DNA from: Arthrobacter sp. 9AX
Lineage (GTDB): Bacteria > Actinomycetota > Actinomycetes > Actinomycetales > Micrococcaceae
Length of the DNA: 64,000 nucleotides
NCBI RefSeq assembly: GCF_902506095.1
Contig: NZ_LR733293.1
Span: forward strand, 3,282,990-3,346,989
Direction of reading: 5' to 3'
The notes below the pieces were generated by a model that saw only the letters and a program-made list of their open reading frames with translations, was not told the origin of the DNA and ran no database searches. A program made the position numbers and the translations under genes. Below, piece after piece: positions 1-8,619 of the stretch (position 1 is the stretch's first letter; every line of letters begins with the position of its first letter).

Positions 1-1743
1 CTCGGCAGCCACGAAGACCACCGGCCGGACTGTTGCCGTGCCTTCAGCCGTGGCCACTTCCACGGAGCAGCCCGCATTGGCGCTGAGCCATTGATCCACG
101 TAGTCCTGCACTGCAGGGCGCGCGGCCCTGGCCGGTTCGCCGGCTGCCTCACGGACTGCGTGGATCCTCGGGTCGCCGCCGCCCAGGGACGTCACGGCCA
201 GGGTCAGCAGGACCAGGCTGACAATCGGGTTTGCCCGGAGGCCAAGCTTTTCGAAGATCCAGATGGCCCGCTGCTGCTGCAGCTCCACCACCAGGAAGCC
301 CACCACTACGGTCCAGGCCAGGACGCTGACGACGGCGGTGGCCGGGACTCCGAGGAACCGGGTGGTTTCGGCGGGGGCGGCAAGGAGGAACGCCAACACC
401 ACTGCCGCCAGCAGCAGGGATGCCCGGGACGCTTTAATGGCCGCAGACGAGGAAGGAGTGGTGGGATCAAGCAGACCGGAGAGCCCGGTGGTCATCGCCT
501 GCCACGTCCCGCGCAGGAGGAGGGCCGTGGCGTAGAACGCGCCGAGCACCACCAGCCAGCCGAAGGCAAGGAACAGCCCGGACCAGCCATAGGGCGCCGG
601 CCCTCCGTTGGCCAGGCCCAGCACCACGGGCCCGGTGAAGGACCGGACCAGCGCCATGCCGGACACTACCGCGAAGGAGCAGGCCAGCACATCCCCGCAA
701 CGCCAGGCCTCCACGGCCCTGGCTACGTCCAGCGGCCACGGTGTGGGCTGCTGGGACGGGTACTTGTTGCGCAGGCACAGCGAAAGGACCATCACGACGG
801 CGGGAATGGCGAGCGCGGCAAGGATCCAGGGTCCGGGCGGCTGGGGAAGGTGCCCGGTGAGCGCAGCCAGGACCAGCCCGGCGACGAGCAGCGCGGGACC
901 GTACAGCCACCACCGGACCACGGCCGGCGGCTTGGGCACCTGCGTGACATGCAGGGCCCAGGCCAGCTCGGACCGCCGCCGTCCCAGCACGAAGAGCCCT
1001 GCAGCGCCCACCAGGACCACCACGAAAGCCATCCACCAGTGCGGGGAGGCGAGCCCGTCCGCTGCCCAGGGCCGCTGGGCGTCGGGAAGCTGGTCACTCA
1101 CCCCGGGGATGGGGAGCAAGGCCATGGCGGCGACGCCCAGCACGGCGGCGAGGCTCAGCCGCTGGAGGAGGACGGCCTGCCGGGTGCGCCGCTGCCGCAG
1201 GGCCAACCACCGGCGCAGCACGCGGTAGTAGAGGACTGAGATTCCCAGGAGGGCAAGCGACGCCCATTTGGCGTACGCAAGGACCGCCAGGGCCAGCGCG
1301 GTGCCGGCGCTCTGGAAATGCGTGGACAGGTGGGCCAGTGCCACGGATTCGCCCAGCTCACACCCCAGCACCACCAGTACCAGTGCCCGCAGCCACCGGA
1401 AGCGGTGCAGTACCCGCCAGAGGAGGCTGAAGTACCCGAGCGCAAACAGGGCGTCCGCCACGGCATACATCTGCAGGTAACGGCCCAGTTCGGCCGCCTG
1501 CACCGTGTCCAGTCCGCGCCACAGTGTCCACGAGTCGACCCGCTGCCCGGCTTCCAGCCCCTGCAGGCCGCCGGCGGTGCGGCTCGCTCCGCTTCCGGCC
1601 GGGACCGCCCCGGCAATCAGCCTGTCCGTCTCGGCCATGGTGACCCAGAGGGCCAGCAGGGCGGAGACAACGGTGGCGGTGCGCCAGCGGAAGATCCGCT
1701 CAGCGTAAGGGGGTAGAACGGTACCTTCCATCGGAGCGGACAT
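1..1743 (-). CDS. Large multi-spanning membrane protein, C-terminus cut by window edge
   Basis: An open frame runs without a stop from an ATG at 1741-1743 to the window edge (581 codons seen), preceded by a GGGGGTT stretch. The product starts MSAPMEGTVLPPYAERIF and has roughly ten hydrophobic segments separated by short basic loops, with a cytosolic-looking Pro/Arg loop near residue 270. The last visible part is soluble and ends in a beta-strand-like VRPVVFVAAE just before the edge. In some actinobacterial membrane proteins such a strand leads into a patatin-like hydrolase core (GGGxR), but that part lies outside the window, so the function is not assigned. Antisense frames over this interval are shadows. 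I am sure it is a real gene and unsure what it does. Confidence 0.75.
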   Translation of the reverse strand, partial: MSAPMEGTVLPPYAERIFRWRTATVVSALLALWVTMAETDRLIAGAVPAGSGASRTAGGLQGLEAGQRVDSWTLWRGLDTVQAAELGRYLQMYAVADALFALGYFSLLWRVLHRFRWLRALVLVVLGCELGESVALAHLSTHFQSAGTALALAVLAYAKWASLALLGISVLYYRVLRRWLALRQRRTRQAVLLQRLSLAAVLGVAAMALLPIPGVSDQLPDAQRPWAADGLASPHWWMAFVVVLVGAAGLFVLGRRRSELAWALHVTQVPKPPAVVRWWLYGPALLVAGLVLAALTGHLPQPPGPWILAALAIPAVVMVLSLCLRNKYPSQQPTPWPLDVARAVEAWRCGDVLACSFAVVSGMALVRSFTGPVVLGLANGGPAPYGWSGLFLAFGWLVVLGAFYATALLLRGTWQAMTTGLSGLLDPTTPSSSAAIKASRASLLLAAVVLAFLLAAPAETTRFLGVPATAVVSVLAWTVVVGFLVVELQQQRAIWIFEKLGLRANPIVSLVLLTLAVTSLGGGDPRIHAVREAAGEPARAARPAVQDYVDQWLSANAGCSVEVATAEGTATVRPVVFVAAE

Positions 1744-1853
1744 GACGCAACCCCCATCGGCCTGGCGCCCCTGCATCACCAGCGATATCGGTGCGTGCTT
1801 GAATGGTGCGCCAGGCCGGGAGCGCTGTCAATCCGCTGTTGTACGAGGATGGG

Positions 1854-2795
1854 TCAGGGGATGTTGCTGCCGCGCGCCGTCACCCAGAGTTTGTACCAGT
1901 CCGCGCGGCTCATGGCCTTGGCCACGCGGGCGGCGTCCGCGCAGGCGCGGATGCGGCGGGGGTTGACCGTCCCGATCACCGGCGCGATGCCGGCCGGGTG
2001 CCTCATCAGCCACCCCAGCAGCACTGATTCACCGGAACTGCCGTACTCCCCCGCCAGCTCCGCCACCAGTGCTGCGGTGGCCGCCTCTGCCGGGGTTTGA
2101 CTGTCGGGTTCCGCCCCCGTGTACAGGCCTCTGGCGAGGGAGCCGTAGGCCTGCAGCGTGACTCCGTTGCGTGTGCAGTATTCAAGCGTGCCGTGCGGGA
2201 AGCTGTAGTCCAAGTGCTCGGCGTGGTTCACCAGCACCTGGCTTTCCAGCCAGGCCCGCTTGAGCAGGCTCATCTCCAGCTGGTTCGCCACCACGGGAGT
2301 TTCCAGCCGGTCCTGCAGCGCCTCGATCTGCGCACCGGACATGTTGGACACGCCCAGCTGCCGGACCTTGCCTTCCACCATCAGCTGCCCGACGGCGGAA
2401 GCAACCTCCGCCGGGTCCGCCAAGGGATCGGGGCGGTGCAACAGGAGGATGTCCACATAGTCCGTCCGCAGCCGCTTCAGGCTTTCGTTGACCCGCTCCA
2501 GGATGGCTTCCCGGCTGAGGTCATAGTGGGTCTGCAGCCCGCGTTCGTTCAGCCTGATCCCGCACTTGGTCTGCAGCCTGATGCGGTCCCGGAGCCCCGG
2601 CGATGCAGCGAGCACCTCGCCGAACACCGCTTCGGACTTGCCGCTGCGGTAGATGTCCGCGTGATCGAACAGCGTGATTCCGGCGTCCAGGGCAGCCGAG
2701 ACGGCGGCAGCGGCCTCGTCCACATGCTCACCGGCGTGGGGCTCGTCGGACCAGCTGCCGCCCAGGCCCATGCAGCCGTAGATGAGTTCCTGCAT
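1854..2795 (-). CDS. Aldo/keto reductase (YdhF-like)
   Basis: A 313-residue NAD(P)H-dependent (alpha/beta)8 oxidoreductase. The family tetrad is visible: Asp44 and Tyr49 in LFDHADIY, Lys77 in LQTKCG and His120 in ILLLHRPDP. The C-terminal IGTVNPRRI segment matches the cofactor-binding loop of YdhF-type members. It lies 31 bp downstream of the GH13 alpha-glucosidase on the same strand, so the two probably form a sugar-utilisation operon under the divergent ROK repressor. The start at 2795 lacks a strong ribosome site, which fits translation after the upstream gene. The natural substrate cannot be read from sequence. Confidence 0.92.
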   Translation of the reverse strand: MQELIYGCMGLGGSWSDEPHAGEHVDEAAAAVSAALDAGITLFDHADIYRSGKSEAVFGEVLAASPGLRDRIRLQTKCGIRLNERGLQTHYDLSREAILERVNESLKRLRTDYVDILLLHRPDPLADPAEVASAVGQLMVEGKVRQLGVSNMSGAQIEALQDRLETPVVANQLEMSLLKRAWLESQVLVNHAEHLDYSFPHGTLEYCTRNGVTLQAYGSLARGLYTGAEPDSQTPAEAATAALVAELAGEYGSSGESVLLGWLMRHPAGIAPVIGTVNPRRIRACADAARVAKAMSRADWYKLWVTARGSNIP

Positions 2796-2826
2796 CAGGA
2801 GTGCAGCCCCTTACGGTGGGCCGGCA

Positions 2827-4539
2827 TCAGCGCAGCCACGCGGTGGTGTTGGCCGGCAGCTTCCCGTCCTCCAGCGGCGCGCTGGTGACCAGCACCTCGC
2901 CTTCCGGAAGGTCGACGGCGGTGTTCCCGAAGTTGGTCACGGACTGCCAGCCATTGGGGCGGCGGAAGTGCAGGACCTCCGGATTGCCGGCGTCCACCCA
3001 TTCCAGCTCTTCATCGGTCAGCAGTTCGCGGCGCAGCTTCAGGGCCTTCCGGTAGAGCTCCAGCGTGGAGCCCTGGGTCCCGTCCTGCGCTTCGACGGCG
3101 TACTTGCTGAACCAGTCGGGCTGGGGCAGGTGCGCGCCGCCGTCCCCGAAGCCGAAGGAGGTTCCCTCAACTTTCCAAGGCAGCGGGACGCGGCAGCCGT
3201 CGCGGCCGATCTCCACACCCCGGTTGCGGAAGAAGGACGGGTCCTGGCGCTCGGACTCGGGGATCTCGGCGACTTCCTGGAGCCCCAGTTCCTCGCCCTG
3301 GTACAGGTAGGCCGACCCCGGCACGGCGAGCATCAGCAAGGTGGCGGCGCGGGCGCGCCGTTCGCCGAGCTCCACGTCCAGGTCCTCCTTGGGCCCGCCG
3401 GCGAGCAGCCAGTCCTTGCCGTCCTGGCCCTTGGCGCCGGCTTTGTCCTTGGACACCTGCGGCAGGCCGTAGCGGGTGGCGTGGCGGACCACGTCGTGGT
3501 TGGAGAACACCCAGGTGCTGGAGGCGCCGGTAGCGGCGGCCTCGGCCAGGTTCCGGCTGATGATCTCCTTGTACTCGGCGGCGTCGAAATCAGCCTGGAG
3601 CAGGTCGAAGTTGAACGCCTGGCCGAGCCCCTCCGGGCTGGCGTACCGGGCCCGGCGGGTGGCGTGGACCCAGGCCTCGGCGACGGCGGTGCGCGGCGGG
3701 TTGTACTCGTTGAACACCTCACGCCATTCGGCGTAGATCTCATGCACTTCATCGCGGTCCCAGAACGGGTGCGTGCCGTCGTCGAACCCGTCCACGCCGG
3801 TGTTGGCCGCGCTCAGTTCGAGCTTGGACAGCAGCGGCTCGGTGAGGTCCTTGGTGAGCGCGTGCGCCACGTCCACCCGGAAGCCGTCCACGCCGCGGTC
3901 GGACCAGAAGCGCAGGGTCTTCAGGAAGTCCTCACGGATTTCCCGGTTGGACCAGTTCAGGTCGGGCTGCTCCTTGGCGAAGATGTGCATGTACCACTGG
4001 CCGGGGGTGCCGTCCGGTTCCGTGATGCGCTCCCAGGCCGGGCCGCCGAAGACGGAGTCCCAGTCCGACGGCGGGAACTCACCGTTGGGGCCCTTTCCGT
4101 CACGGAAGATGTAGCGGTCGCGGGCCGGGGATCCCTTGGGCGCGGCAAGAGCCTCCCGGAACCACTCGTGCCGGTCCGAGGAGTGGTTGGGCACGATGTC
4201 CGCGATCAGCTTGATGCCGGCCGCATGCAGGGCCTTCGCCATTTCGTCGAAATCCTCGAGTGTTCCCAGTTTGGGGTCCACGTTGCGGTAGTCGTCCACG
4301 TCGTAGCCGCCGTCCGCGAGGGCCGAAGGGTAGAACGGGCTCAGCCAGACGGCGTCGATCCCCAGGGATTTCAGGTACGGAACCTTGGCGGTGATGCCCC
4401 TGAGGTCGCCGATGCCGTCACCGTTCGAATCCGCGAAACTGCGCGGATAGATCTGGTACACGGAGGCCTGGCGCCACCAGTTCGGATCGGCGAGGCGGTC
4501 GGAATCGGAAAGGGTTGCCAGAGTGGCGGTGGTGGACAA
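2827..4539 (-). CDS. GH13 alpha-glucosidase (oligo-1,6-/alpha-1,4-glucosidase type)
   Basis: A 570-residue cytoplasmic glycoside hydrolase family 13 enzyme that would release glucose from short alpha-glucans such as maltose, isomaltose or sucrose-like substrates. The catalytic triad is visible: Asp223 in GFRVDVAH, Glu288 in AVAEAW and Asp349 in FSNHD. The calcium loop NGDGIGD (39-45) and region I DIVPNHSSD are also present. There is no signal peptide, and the length is normal for the oligo-1,6-glucosidase subfamily. The start is TTG at 4537-4539, preceded by AAGGATCA; the nearby ATG is out of frame. It is divergent from a ROK regulator, which probably controls it, and is followed by an aldo/keto reductase. 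Exact linkage preference is not determinable here. Confidence 0.93.
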   Translation of the reverse strand: MSTTATLATLSDSDRLADPNWWRQASVYQIYPRSFADSNGDGIGDLRGITAKVPYLKSLGIDAVWLSPFYPSALADGGYDVDDYRNVDPKLGTLEDFDEMAKALHAAGIKLIADIVPNHSSDRHEWFREALAAPKGSPARDRYIFRDGKGPNGEFPPSDWDSVFGGPAWERITEPDGTPGQWYMHIFAKEQPDLNWSNREIREDFLKTLRFWSDRGVDGFRVDVAHALTKDLTEPLLSKLELSAANTGVDGFDDGTHPFWDRDEVHEIYAEWREVFNEYNPPRTAVAEAWVHATRRARYASPEGLGQAFNFDLLQADFDAAEYKEIISRNLAEAAATGASSTWVFSNHDVVRHATRYGLPQVSKDKAGAKGQDGKDWLLAGGPKEDLDVELGERRARAATLLMLAVPGSAYLYQGEELGLQEVAEIPESERQDPSFFRNRGVEIGRDGCRVPLPWKVEGTSFGFGDGGAHLPQPDWFSKYAVEAQDGTQGSTLELYRKALKLRRELLTDEELEWVDAGNPEVLHFRRPNGWQSVTNFGNTAVDLPEGEVLVTSAPLEDGKLPANTTAWLR

Positions 4540-4563
4540 GGGATGATCCTTCGCTTCATATCG

Positions 4564-4593
4564 ACTAATATTTATTTTGAATCTAAATTTAGT
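4564..4593. promoter_or_regulatory. Candidate ROK-repressor operator in divergent promoter
   Basis: The 99-bp space between the TTG of the alpha-glucosidase and the ATG of the ROK gene is strikingly AT-rich against a GC-rich background. It contains the inverted repeat ACTAA (4564-4568) and TTAGT (4589-4593) with 20 bp between the arms. ROK/XylR/NagC regulators commonly bind AT-rich TTAGT-CTAAA style palindromes. Placement between the two start codons suits control of both genes. Confidence 0.5.
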
Positions 4594-4638
4594 TGCTCAA
4601 GTATTATCTGGCGCGAAGTTCGGAAAGGTCAACACCCA

Positions 4639-5847
4639 ATGCCTGAAGCAACCGCCGCCTCGCCCCAGCTGCTGCGGAGGGTCAGTGCCGGGGCGGTCCT
4701 GGAATTCATGCGCGCATCCGGCGCCGTCACGGTCACCGACGTCCTTGAAGCCACGGGTCTGACGCGTGCCACCGCCATTGCGGTATGCGAAGACCTCAAG
4801 GATCGCGGCTGGATCCGCGAACTGGAAAACCAGCGGGCCTTCGGTGAGTACCAGAAAGGGCGGCCGGCCAGGCGGTTCGAGCTCAATGAGCGCGCCGGCT
4901 GCGTCCTGGGCATGGACGTGGGTATTTCCAAGGCAACAGTGGTGGTCTCGGACCTCCGGGGAAACACCTTGGGCCGCTCCAGCCAGCCCTTTGCCGCGGC
5001 GGAGATCTCCGCCGCGGAACGCGTCGCCGTCATTGACCGCACGGCCCTGATGGCCCTCCGCAGCGTTGGCGTCCCGCCGGATGCGGTCCTCGCCGTCAGC
5101 GCCGGCATTGCCGCGCCCGTGGACCGCAACGGCGAGGTACTGGCGGCCCAGCATTTCTGGGGATTGTTCGACGTCGGCCTGAAATCCGCCCTGCGCGACC
5201 GGCGCGGCTGGACGGTACTGCTGGAAAACGACGCCAACCTTGCCGCCCTCGGTGAGCGCTGGCAGGGCGCAGCGGCGGGGATCGACGACGTCGTGGTGAT
5301 CCTCGCCAGCGAACGCCTCGGAGCGGGCGTGATCGACGGCGGACGGCTGCTGCACGGCAGCCGCGGGGGCGCCGGCGAACTCGCCTTCCTCGACCAGGTC
5401 CAGGGCGTGGGCGACACGTTCGGCATCGCAAGCCTTGCCCGGACGTGGGCCGCCGAGGCCCTCGCCGGCAAGGCCGGGACCTCGCTCCGTGCCCGTGCCG
5501 CCGGCCGGGGCGTTGAAGCCGAGGACGTCTTCGCCGCTGCCGCTGATGGTGACAAGGTGGCGCTGCGGATTCTGGACCGCCTGGCAGACAGGGTGGCCCG
5601 CGTGATTGCTGCCGTGGCAACGCTGCTCAACCCGGAGCTGGTGGTCATTGGCGGCGCCGTGGCCAACTCCGCGGGCGTCCTCCTGGAACGCGTCGCGGAG
5701 CGGTTGAAGGGTCTGACCGCTACTCCCCCGCGCGTGGCAGTCTCACCGCTGGGCGACTCCATCGTTACGGTGGGCGCTGTGCGGTGTGCACTGGACTATG
5801 TGGAGACACACTCCCTGGACCTCCAACTGGCCGGAACCGTCAGCTAA
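4639..5847 (+). CDS. ROK-family transcriptional repressor
   Basis: A 402-residue regulator starting at ATG 4639 behind GGAAAGG; an open frame extends far upstream, but that is antisense to the glucosidase. The N-terminal 65 residues form a winged helix (MRASGAVTVTDVLEATGLTR). A ROK sugar-kinase-like domain follows, with the phosphate loop GMDVGISKATVVV near residue 92 and a second ATPase-like motif LLNPELVVIGG near the C-terminus. I do not see the CxCGxxGCxE zinc cluster of typical ROK kinases, which suggests a sensor rather than a kinase. It is divergent from the GH13/AKR operon and presumably represses it until a sugar binds. Its last 8 bases overlap the convergent NAD(P)H-binding gene. Confidence 0.92.
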   Translation: MPEATAASPQLLRRVSAGAVLEFMRASGAVTVTDVLEATGLTRATAIAVCEDLKDRGWIRELENQRAFGEYQKGRPARRFELNERAGCVLGMDVGISKATVVVSDLRGNTLGRSSQPFAAAEISAAERVAVIDRTALMALRSVGVPPDAVLAVSAGIAAPVDRNGEVLAAQHFWGLFDVGLKSALRDRRGWTVLLENDANLAALGERWQGAAAGIDDVVVILASERLGAGVIDGGRLLHGSRGGAGELAFLDQVQGVGDTFGIASLARTWAAEALAGKAGTSLRARAAGRGVEAEDVFAAAADGDKVALRILDRLADRVARVIAAVATLLNPELVVIGGAVANSAGVLLERVAERLKGLTATPPRVAVSPLGDSIVTVGAVRCALDYVETHSLDLQLAGTVS

Positions 5848-6496
5848 GGGATTCCAGCGCCGCCGCCACCGGCAGGGAGCCGTCGCAGAATTCAATGGTT
5901 TTGCCCGCAGTCCCCGGCAGGTCCAGCACCGCCGCTGCCACGATGGCCGTGTTGCCGCGCGACGTTGCCCGCTCCCCCGCCGGATCCGGGTCCACCGTGA
6001 CCATGCCGGTGCCGGGCTTTTCCGTCAGGGTCCCCGGCCCCAGGATGGTCCAGGCCAGATCGGTCCCGCGGAGGTATTCGTCGGCGGCGGCCTTGGCCTC
6101 GGCGTACGCGAAAAAGCTGTGGTCCCCGGGCACTCCGTGGTCCTTGCGGGCTCCCAGGTAGGACACCATCACGTAGCGGCTGACTCCTGCCTGCGCCGCG
6201 GCGTCCATGGAGCGGATGGCCGCATCCCGGTCCACGGCGTACGTCCGCTCCGGGTTCCCACCGCCTGCGCCTGCGGACCAGACCACGGCGTCGTGGCCCT
6301 GCAGCGCCTCGGCGAGGGCCGCCGTCGTCGACTGCTCCACGTCGAGGACCGACGGCGTGGCGCCCGTTTCCGCTACGTCGGCGGCATGGTCCGGGTTGCG
6401 GATGAACGAGGTGACGTTGTGGCCTTCTTCCGCGAGCAGGGTGGACAGGTGCAGGGCCACTTTGCCGTGGCCGCCGATGATGGCGATGCGTGTCAT
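5840..6496 (-). CDS. NAD(P)H-binding atypical SDR protein
   Basis: A 218-residue Rossmann protein. The N-terminal IAIIGGHGKVALHLSTLL is the glycine-rich dinucleotide site of atypical short-chain dehydrogenases (YwnB/NAD(P)-binding_10 type). YVMVSYLGA followed by FFAYAEAKAAAD gives the usual Ser and YxxxK-like region (YAEAK). Such proteins act as flavin or quinone reductases or redox sensors, and the substrate is unknown. It is convergent with the ROK gene, with an 8-bp tail overlap, and is followed upstream by another small reductase gene on the same strand. Confidence 0.85.
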   Translation of the reverse strand: MTRIAIIGGHGKVALHLSTLLAEEGHNVTSFIRNPDHAADVAETGATPSVLDVEQSTTAALAEALQGHDAVVWSAGAGGGNPERTYAVDRDAAIRSMDAAAQAGVSRYVMVSYLGARKDHGVPGDHSFFAYAEAKAAADEYLRGTDLAWTILGPGTLTEKPGTGMVTVDPDPAGERATSRGNTAIVAAAVLDLPGTAGKTIEFCDGSLPVAAALESLS

Positions 6497-6512
6497 GCCC
6501 CCATTCTGCCCC

Positions 6513-7070
6513 TTAGGCCGGACACCGGTAACGCAGGTAGACCACGCCGTTGCTGAACCGGCGCTCGTCCAGGAGTTCGAGCTGAAGGTCCAGTCCGTCG
6601 GGCAGATACCGCAGGCCCCCTCCCACCGCCACCGGGTTGAGGAAAACCTGGCATTCGTCCACGAGCCCTGCCCGGAGCGCGGCCGCGGCCAGGGTGGCGC
6701 CGCCGATGCCGATGTTCCGGTCGGTGCCAGCCTTCAGCTGCCGCACGGCGTCCGGGTTGAAGCTGCGTTCGAGCCGGGTGCGGGCGGTGGTGACATGGGG
6801 AAGGGACGTGGAATAGACAACCTTGTCTACCCCGCTCCAGATCCGGGCGAAGTCCTGGATGACCGGCGGATCACCGGGACCGCCCAGGGTCTCCCAGGCC
6901 GCCATGACCCCGTACATCCGCCGCCCGAAAAGGTACGTGCCGGAGCCGCGCTCCAGGTGGTTCACGAAGGCGTGGACTTCCTCATCCGGCGCGCTCCAGT
7001 CGAAGTTGCCCTGGCTGTCTGCGAGGTAGCCGTCCAGAGAGGTGATCCCGGAGTAGATGAGCTGGCCCAT
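6513..7070 (-). CDS. Dihydrofolate reductase family protein (RibD C-terminal type)
   Basis: A 185-residue protein of the DHFR/RibD_C fold. The start MGQLIYSGITSLDGYLAD is the typical first strand and loop, and YLFGRRMYGVM followed by GIGGATLAAAAL matches the nucleotide-binding GGxxL region. These stand-alone proteins are NADPH-dependent reductases of unknown substrate (YyaP/YwjB group), and a true folate enzyme is unlikely. The 16-bp gap to the NAD(P)H-binding gene suggests co-transcription. Confidence 0.88.
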   Translation of the reverse strand: MGQLIYSGITSLDGYLADSQGNFDWSAPDEEVHAFVNHLERGSGTYLFGRRMYGVMAAWETLGGPGDPPVIQDFARIWSGVDKVVYSTSLPHVTTARTRLERSFNPDAVRQLKAGTDRNIGIGGATLAAAALRAGLVDECQVFLNPVAVGGGLRYLPDGLDLQLELLDERRFSNGVVYLRYRCPA

Positions 7071-7118
7071 CCGCCCATTCTGCCGGTGCCGGCCGGTTTG
7101 CGTAAGGGCAGGAGTTCC

Positions 7119-7940
7119 CTACCCGGAGCGAGGCCGGTCCACGCTGCTCCCGGGCGGCCGCTCCCGGACGAGGAACTGCTGGGCCATGGTCCAGAGGTTG
7201 GTGACGGTCCAGTAAATGAGGACACCGAGGGGGAAGAGGACGCCACCCAGGCCGAACACCACAGGCAGGCTGTAGAGCAGGATCCTCTGCTGCCTCATAA
7301 AAGGCGGTTCCGGGGCGCCGGGGACCGCGGTCCGGGCGAGGATCAGCTTCTGCGTGACGAACTGCACAGCAGTCATGGCGAGGATCATCAGGACCGTCAG
7401 CACAACGACGGCCGCCTGGTTACCGCCGCCGTGCAGCACGGATGCGGTCAGCGGGGCGCCGAAGATGCTGGACTGGTTGAACTGCGCCACCTGGTCGCGG
7501 CCCATGGCGCCGATCCCCGCGCCTTGGGCGGCCAGGGTGCTGATGCCGGACAGGACCTGGAACAGCGCCAGGAAGAAGGGCACCTGGATCAGCACGGGCA
7601 GGCAGGCCGAGAAGGGGTTGGTCCCGTGCTTCTTGTACAACGCCATCTGTTCCTGGACCATCGCCTGCCGGGAGAGGGGATCTGTTTTGCCCTGGTACTT
7701 TTCCTGCAGCTTCATCAGGTCCGGCTGCAGGAGGCGCATCCGGCGCTGGGCGTTGACCTGCTGCAGGAATATGGGGATCAGGGCGGCCCGGATCACCAGC
7801 ACCAGCCCGATGATGGACAACGTCCACGTCCAGCCGCTGGCCGCCGGCATGTCCAAGGCGCTCAGCGCGTCATGACAGCCCACCATAATGGCGGACACAA
7901 GCCACCTGAACGGAACCATGATTTCGTCAAGAAAGCCCAT
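7119..7940 (-). CDS. yidC: YidC/Oxa1-family membrane insertase
   Basis: A 273-residue integral membrane protein starting at ATG 7938-7940 (MGFLDEIMVPFRWL), preferred to an upstream in-frame start 57 bp earlier. It shows the five-segment insertase core: an Arg in the first core helix (LVIRAALIPIFLQQ), the coiled cytosolic hairpin with MRLLQPDLMKLQEKY, NPFSACLPVLIQVPFFLALF, and C-terminal hydrophobic segments ending before a short charged tail. The YidC core inserts membrane proteins with or after SecYEG. The usual rnpA-rpmH neighbours are absent, so this may be a second, paralogous copy; that is inference, because the rest of the genome is not visible. Confidence 0.9.
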   Translation of the reverse strand: MGFLDEIMVPFRWLVSAIMVGCHDALSALDMPAASGWTWTLSIIGLVLVIRAALIPIFLQQVNAQRRMRLLQPDLMKLQEKYQGKTDPLSRQAMVQEQMALYKKHGTNPFSACLPVLIQVPFFLALFQVLSGISTLAAQGAGIGAMGRDQVAQFNQSSIFGAPLTASVLHGGGNQAAVVVLTVLMILAMTAVQFVTQKLILARTAVPGAPEPPFMRQQRILLYSLPVVFGLGGVLFPLGVLIYWTVTNLWTMAQQFLVRERPPGSSVDRPRSG

Positions 7941-8025
7941 TCGTTTTCCCCATCCGTCAGATGCCGCAAAGCTACGGCGAAACGCGGAACTTGTCACGCA
8001 GGGTACCTGCGGTTAAACAGGAAAA

Positions 8026-8052
8026 CCCCCGGAATCTCGGGGGTTCCGGGGG
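8026..8052 (-). terminator. Intrinsic terminator after tRNA-Met
   Basis: Perfect 9-bp arms CCCCCGGAA (8026-8034) and TTCCGGGGG (8044-8052), followed on the minus strand by TTTTCC. It sits 10 bases past the tRNA-Met 3' end. Confidence 0.8.
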
Positions 8053-8061
8053 CTTAGCCTG

Positions 8062-8135
8062 TAGCGGTGGGGAGGCTCGATCTCCCGACCTCACGATTAT
8101 GAGTCGTGCGCTCTAACCAACTGAGCTACACCGCC
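8062..8135 (-). tRNA. tRNA-Met (CAT), elongator type
   Basis: A 74-nt cloverleaf. The acceptor is GGCGGTG with CACCGCT and discriminator A. The anticodon stem is CACGA/TCGTG with loop CTCATAA, giving anticodon CAT, and the T arm is GGGAG/CTCCC. Full acceptor pairing with a G-U first pair argues for elongator rather than initiator tRNA. A lysidine-modified Ile-CAT tRNA is the alternative reading of a CAT anticodon. No CCA is encoded. Confidence 0.88.
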
Positions 8136-8149
8136 ACGAATGAGAAAAA

Positions 8150-8185
8150 CCTGTGTCAAGCCGGTCAAAACCGCCTTGACACAGG
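8150..8185 (-). terminator. Intrinsic terminator between tRNA-Thr and tRNA-Met
   Basis: Perfect 11-bp arms CCTGTGTCAAG (8150-8160) and CTTGACACAGG (8175-8185). On the minus strand the hairpin is followed by TTTTTC, ending the tRNA-Thr transcript before tRNA-Met. Confidence 0.85.
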
Positions 8186-8196
8186 CCCTCATCCAG

Positions 8197-8268
8197 AGCC
8201 CCCCACCGGAATCGATCCGGTGACCTCGTTCTTACCAAGAACGCGCTCTACCACTGAGCTAGGGGGGC
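8197..8268 (-). tRNA. tRNA-Thr (GGT)
   Basis: A 72-nt cloverleaf. The acceptor is GCCCCCC with GGGGGGC and discriminator T. The anticodon stem is CGTTC/GAACG with loop TTGGTAA, giving anticodon GGT for ACC codons. The T stem is CACCGG-like with TTCGAT-type loop symmetry on the minus strand. No CCA is encoded. Confidence 0.92.
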
Positions 8269-8279
8269 AACGAGTAAAT

Positions 8280-8308
8280 ACTCTACCGGAAGATTTCACC
8301 ACCAACAA
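8280..8308 (-). promoter_or_regulatory. Probable tRNA-Thr promoter
   Basis: On the minus strand TTGTTG (8308-8303) and TAGAGT (8285-8280) are separated by exactly 17 bp, about 11 bp before the tRNA 5' end. This is a good sigma70-type arrangement. Confidence 0.6.
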
Positions 8309-8561
8309 ATCGGCCCCAGCAGCGGCCGGGAGGCCGCGCAACACTTGCATTTCACGCCCCGACGACCCCGTTTTTCCGCGTCATTGCTGGGATCCAGGGG
8401 CGAGCAGCCGCCCGTGGCGACCCGGCCGGCAGCCGGTTGGGCACCCGATCCGGTGGCGCGATGTGTCCAGCCCCACACCGAATCGGAGTTTTGTCCAGGT
8501 ATGCAGGTTTCATGGCCCCGGAAATTTGCAGCCCTGGACGAAACTTCGAGGGTTAAACGCC

Positions 8562-8589
8562 GGTGGGCCGGCTCGAAAGCCGGCCCACC
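8562..8589 (-). terminator. Hairpin terminator after DEAD-box helicase
   Basis: Perfect 12-bp arms GGTGGGCCGGCT (8562-8573) and AGCCGGCCCACC (8578-8589) around a CGAA loop, 30 bases after the helicase stop. The T-run is weak, so termination may rely on stem strength, as is common in high-GC actinobacteria. Confidence 0.6.
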
Positions 8590-8619
8590 AGAGGATGCGT
8601 CAGTCAGAGCCTGACGGGT

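Larger units (their letters stand above)
8269..8619. other. Intergenic stretch between tRNA-Thr and the DEAD-box gene
   Basis: These 351 bases hold the tRNA-Thr promoter near 8280-8308 and the helicase-side hairpin at 8562-8589. In between, both strands show only short frames with no ribosome site or recognisable product, and I see nothing else in it. Confidence 0.6.

Noticed and set aside
91..1239. Long plus-strand open frame over the left-edge region
   Set aside because: Its sequence is Gly/Gln/Pro-rich low complexity with no start signal, and it lies antisense to the continuous membrane-protein frame.
2782..4638. Upstream extension of the ROK regulator frame
   Set aside because: It is antisense to the GH13 gene, has no ribosome site, and the recognised domains begin after ATG 4639.
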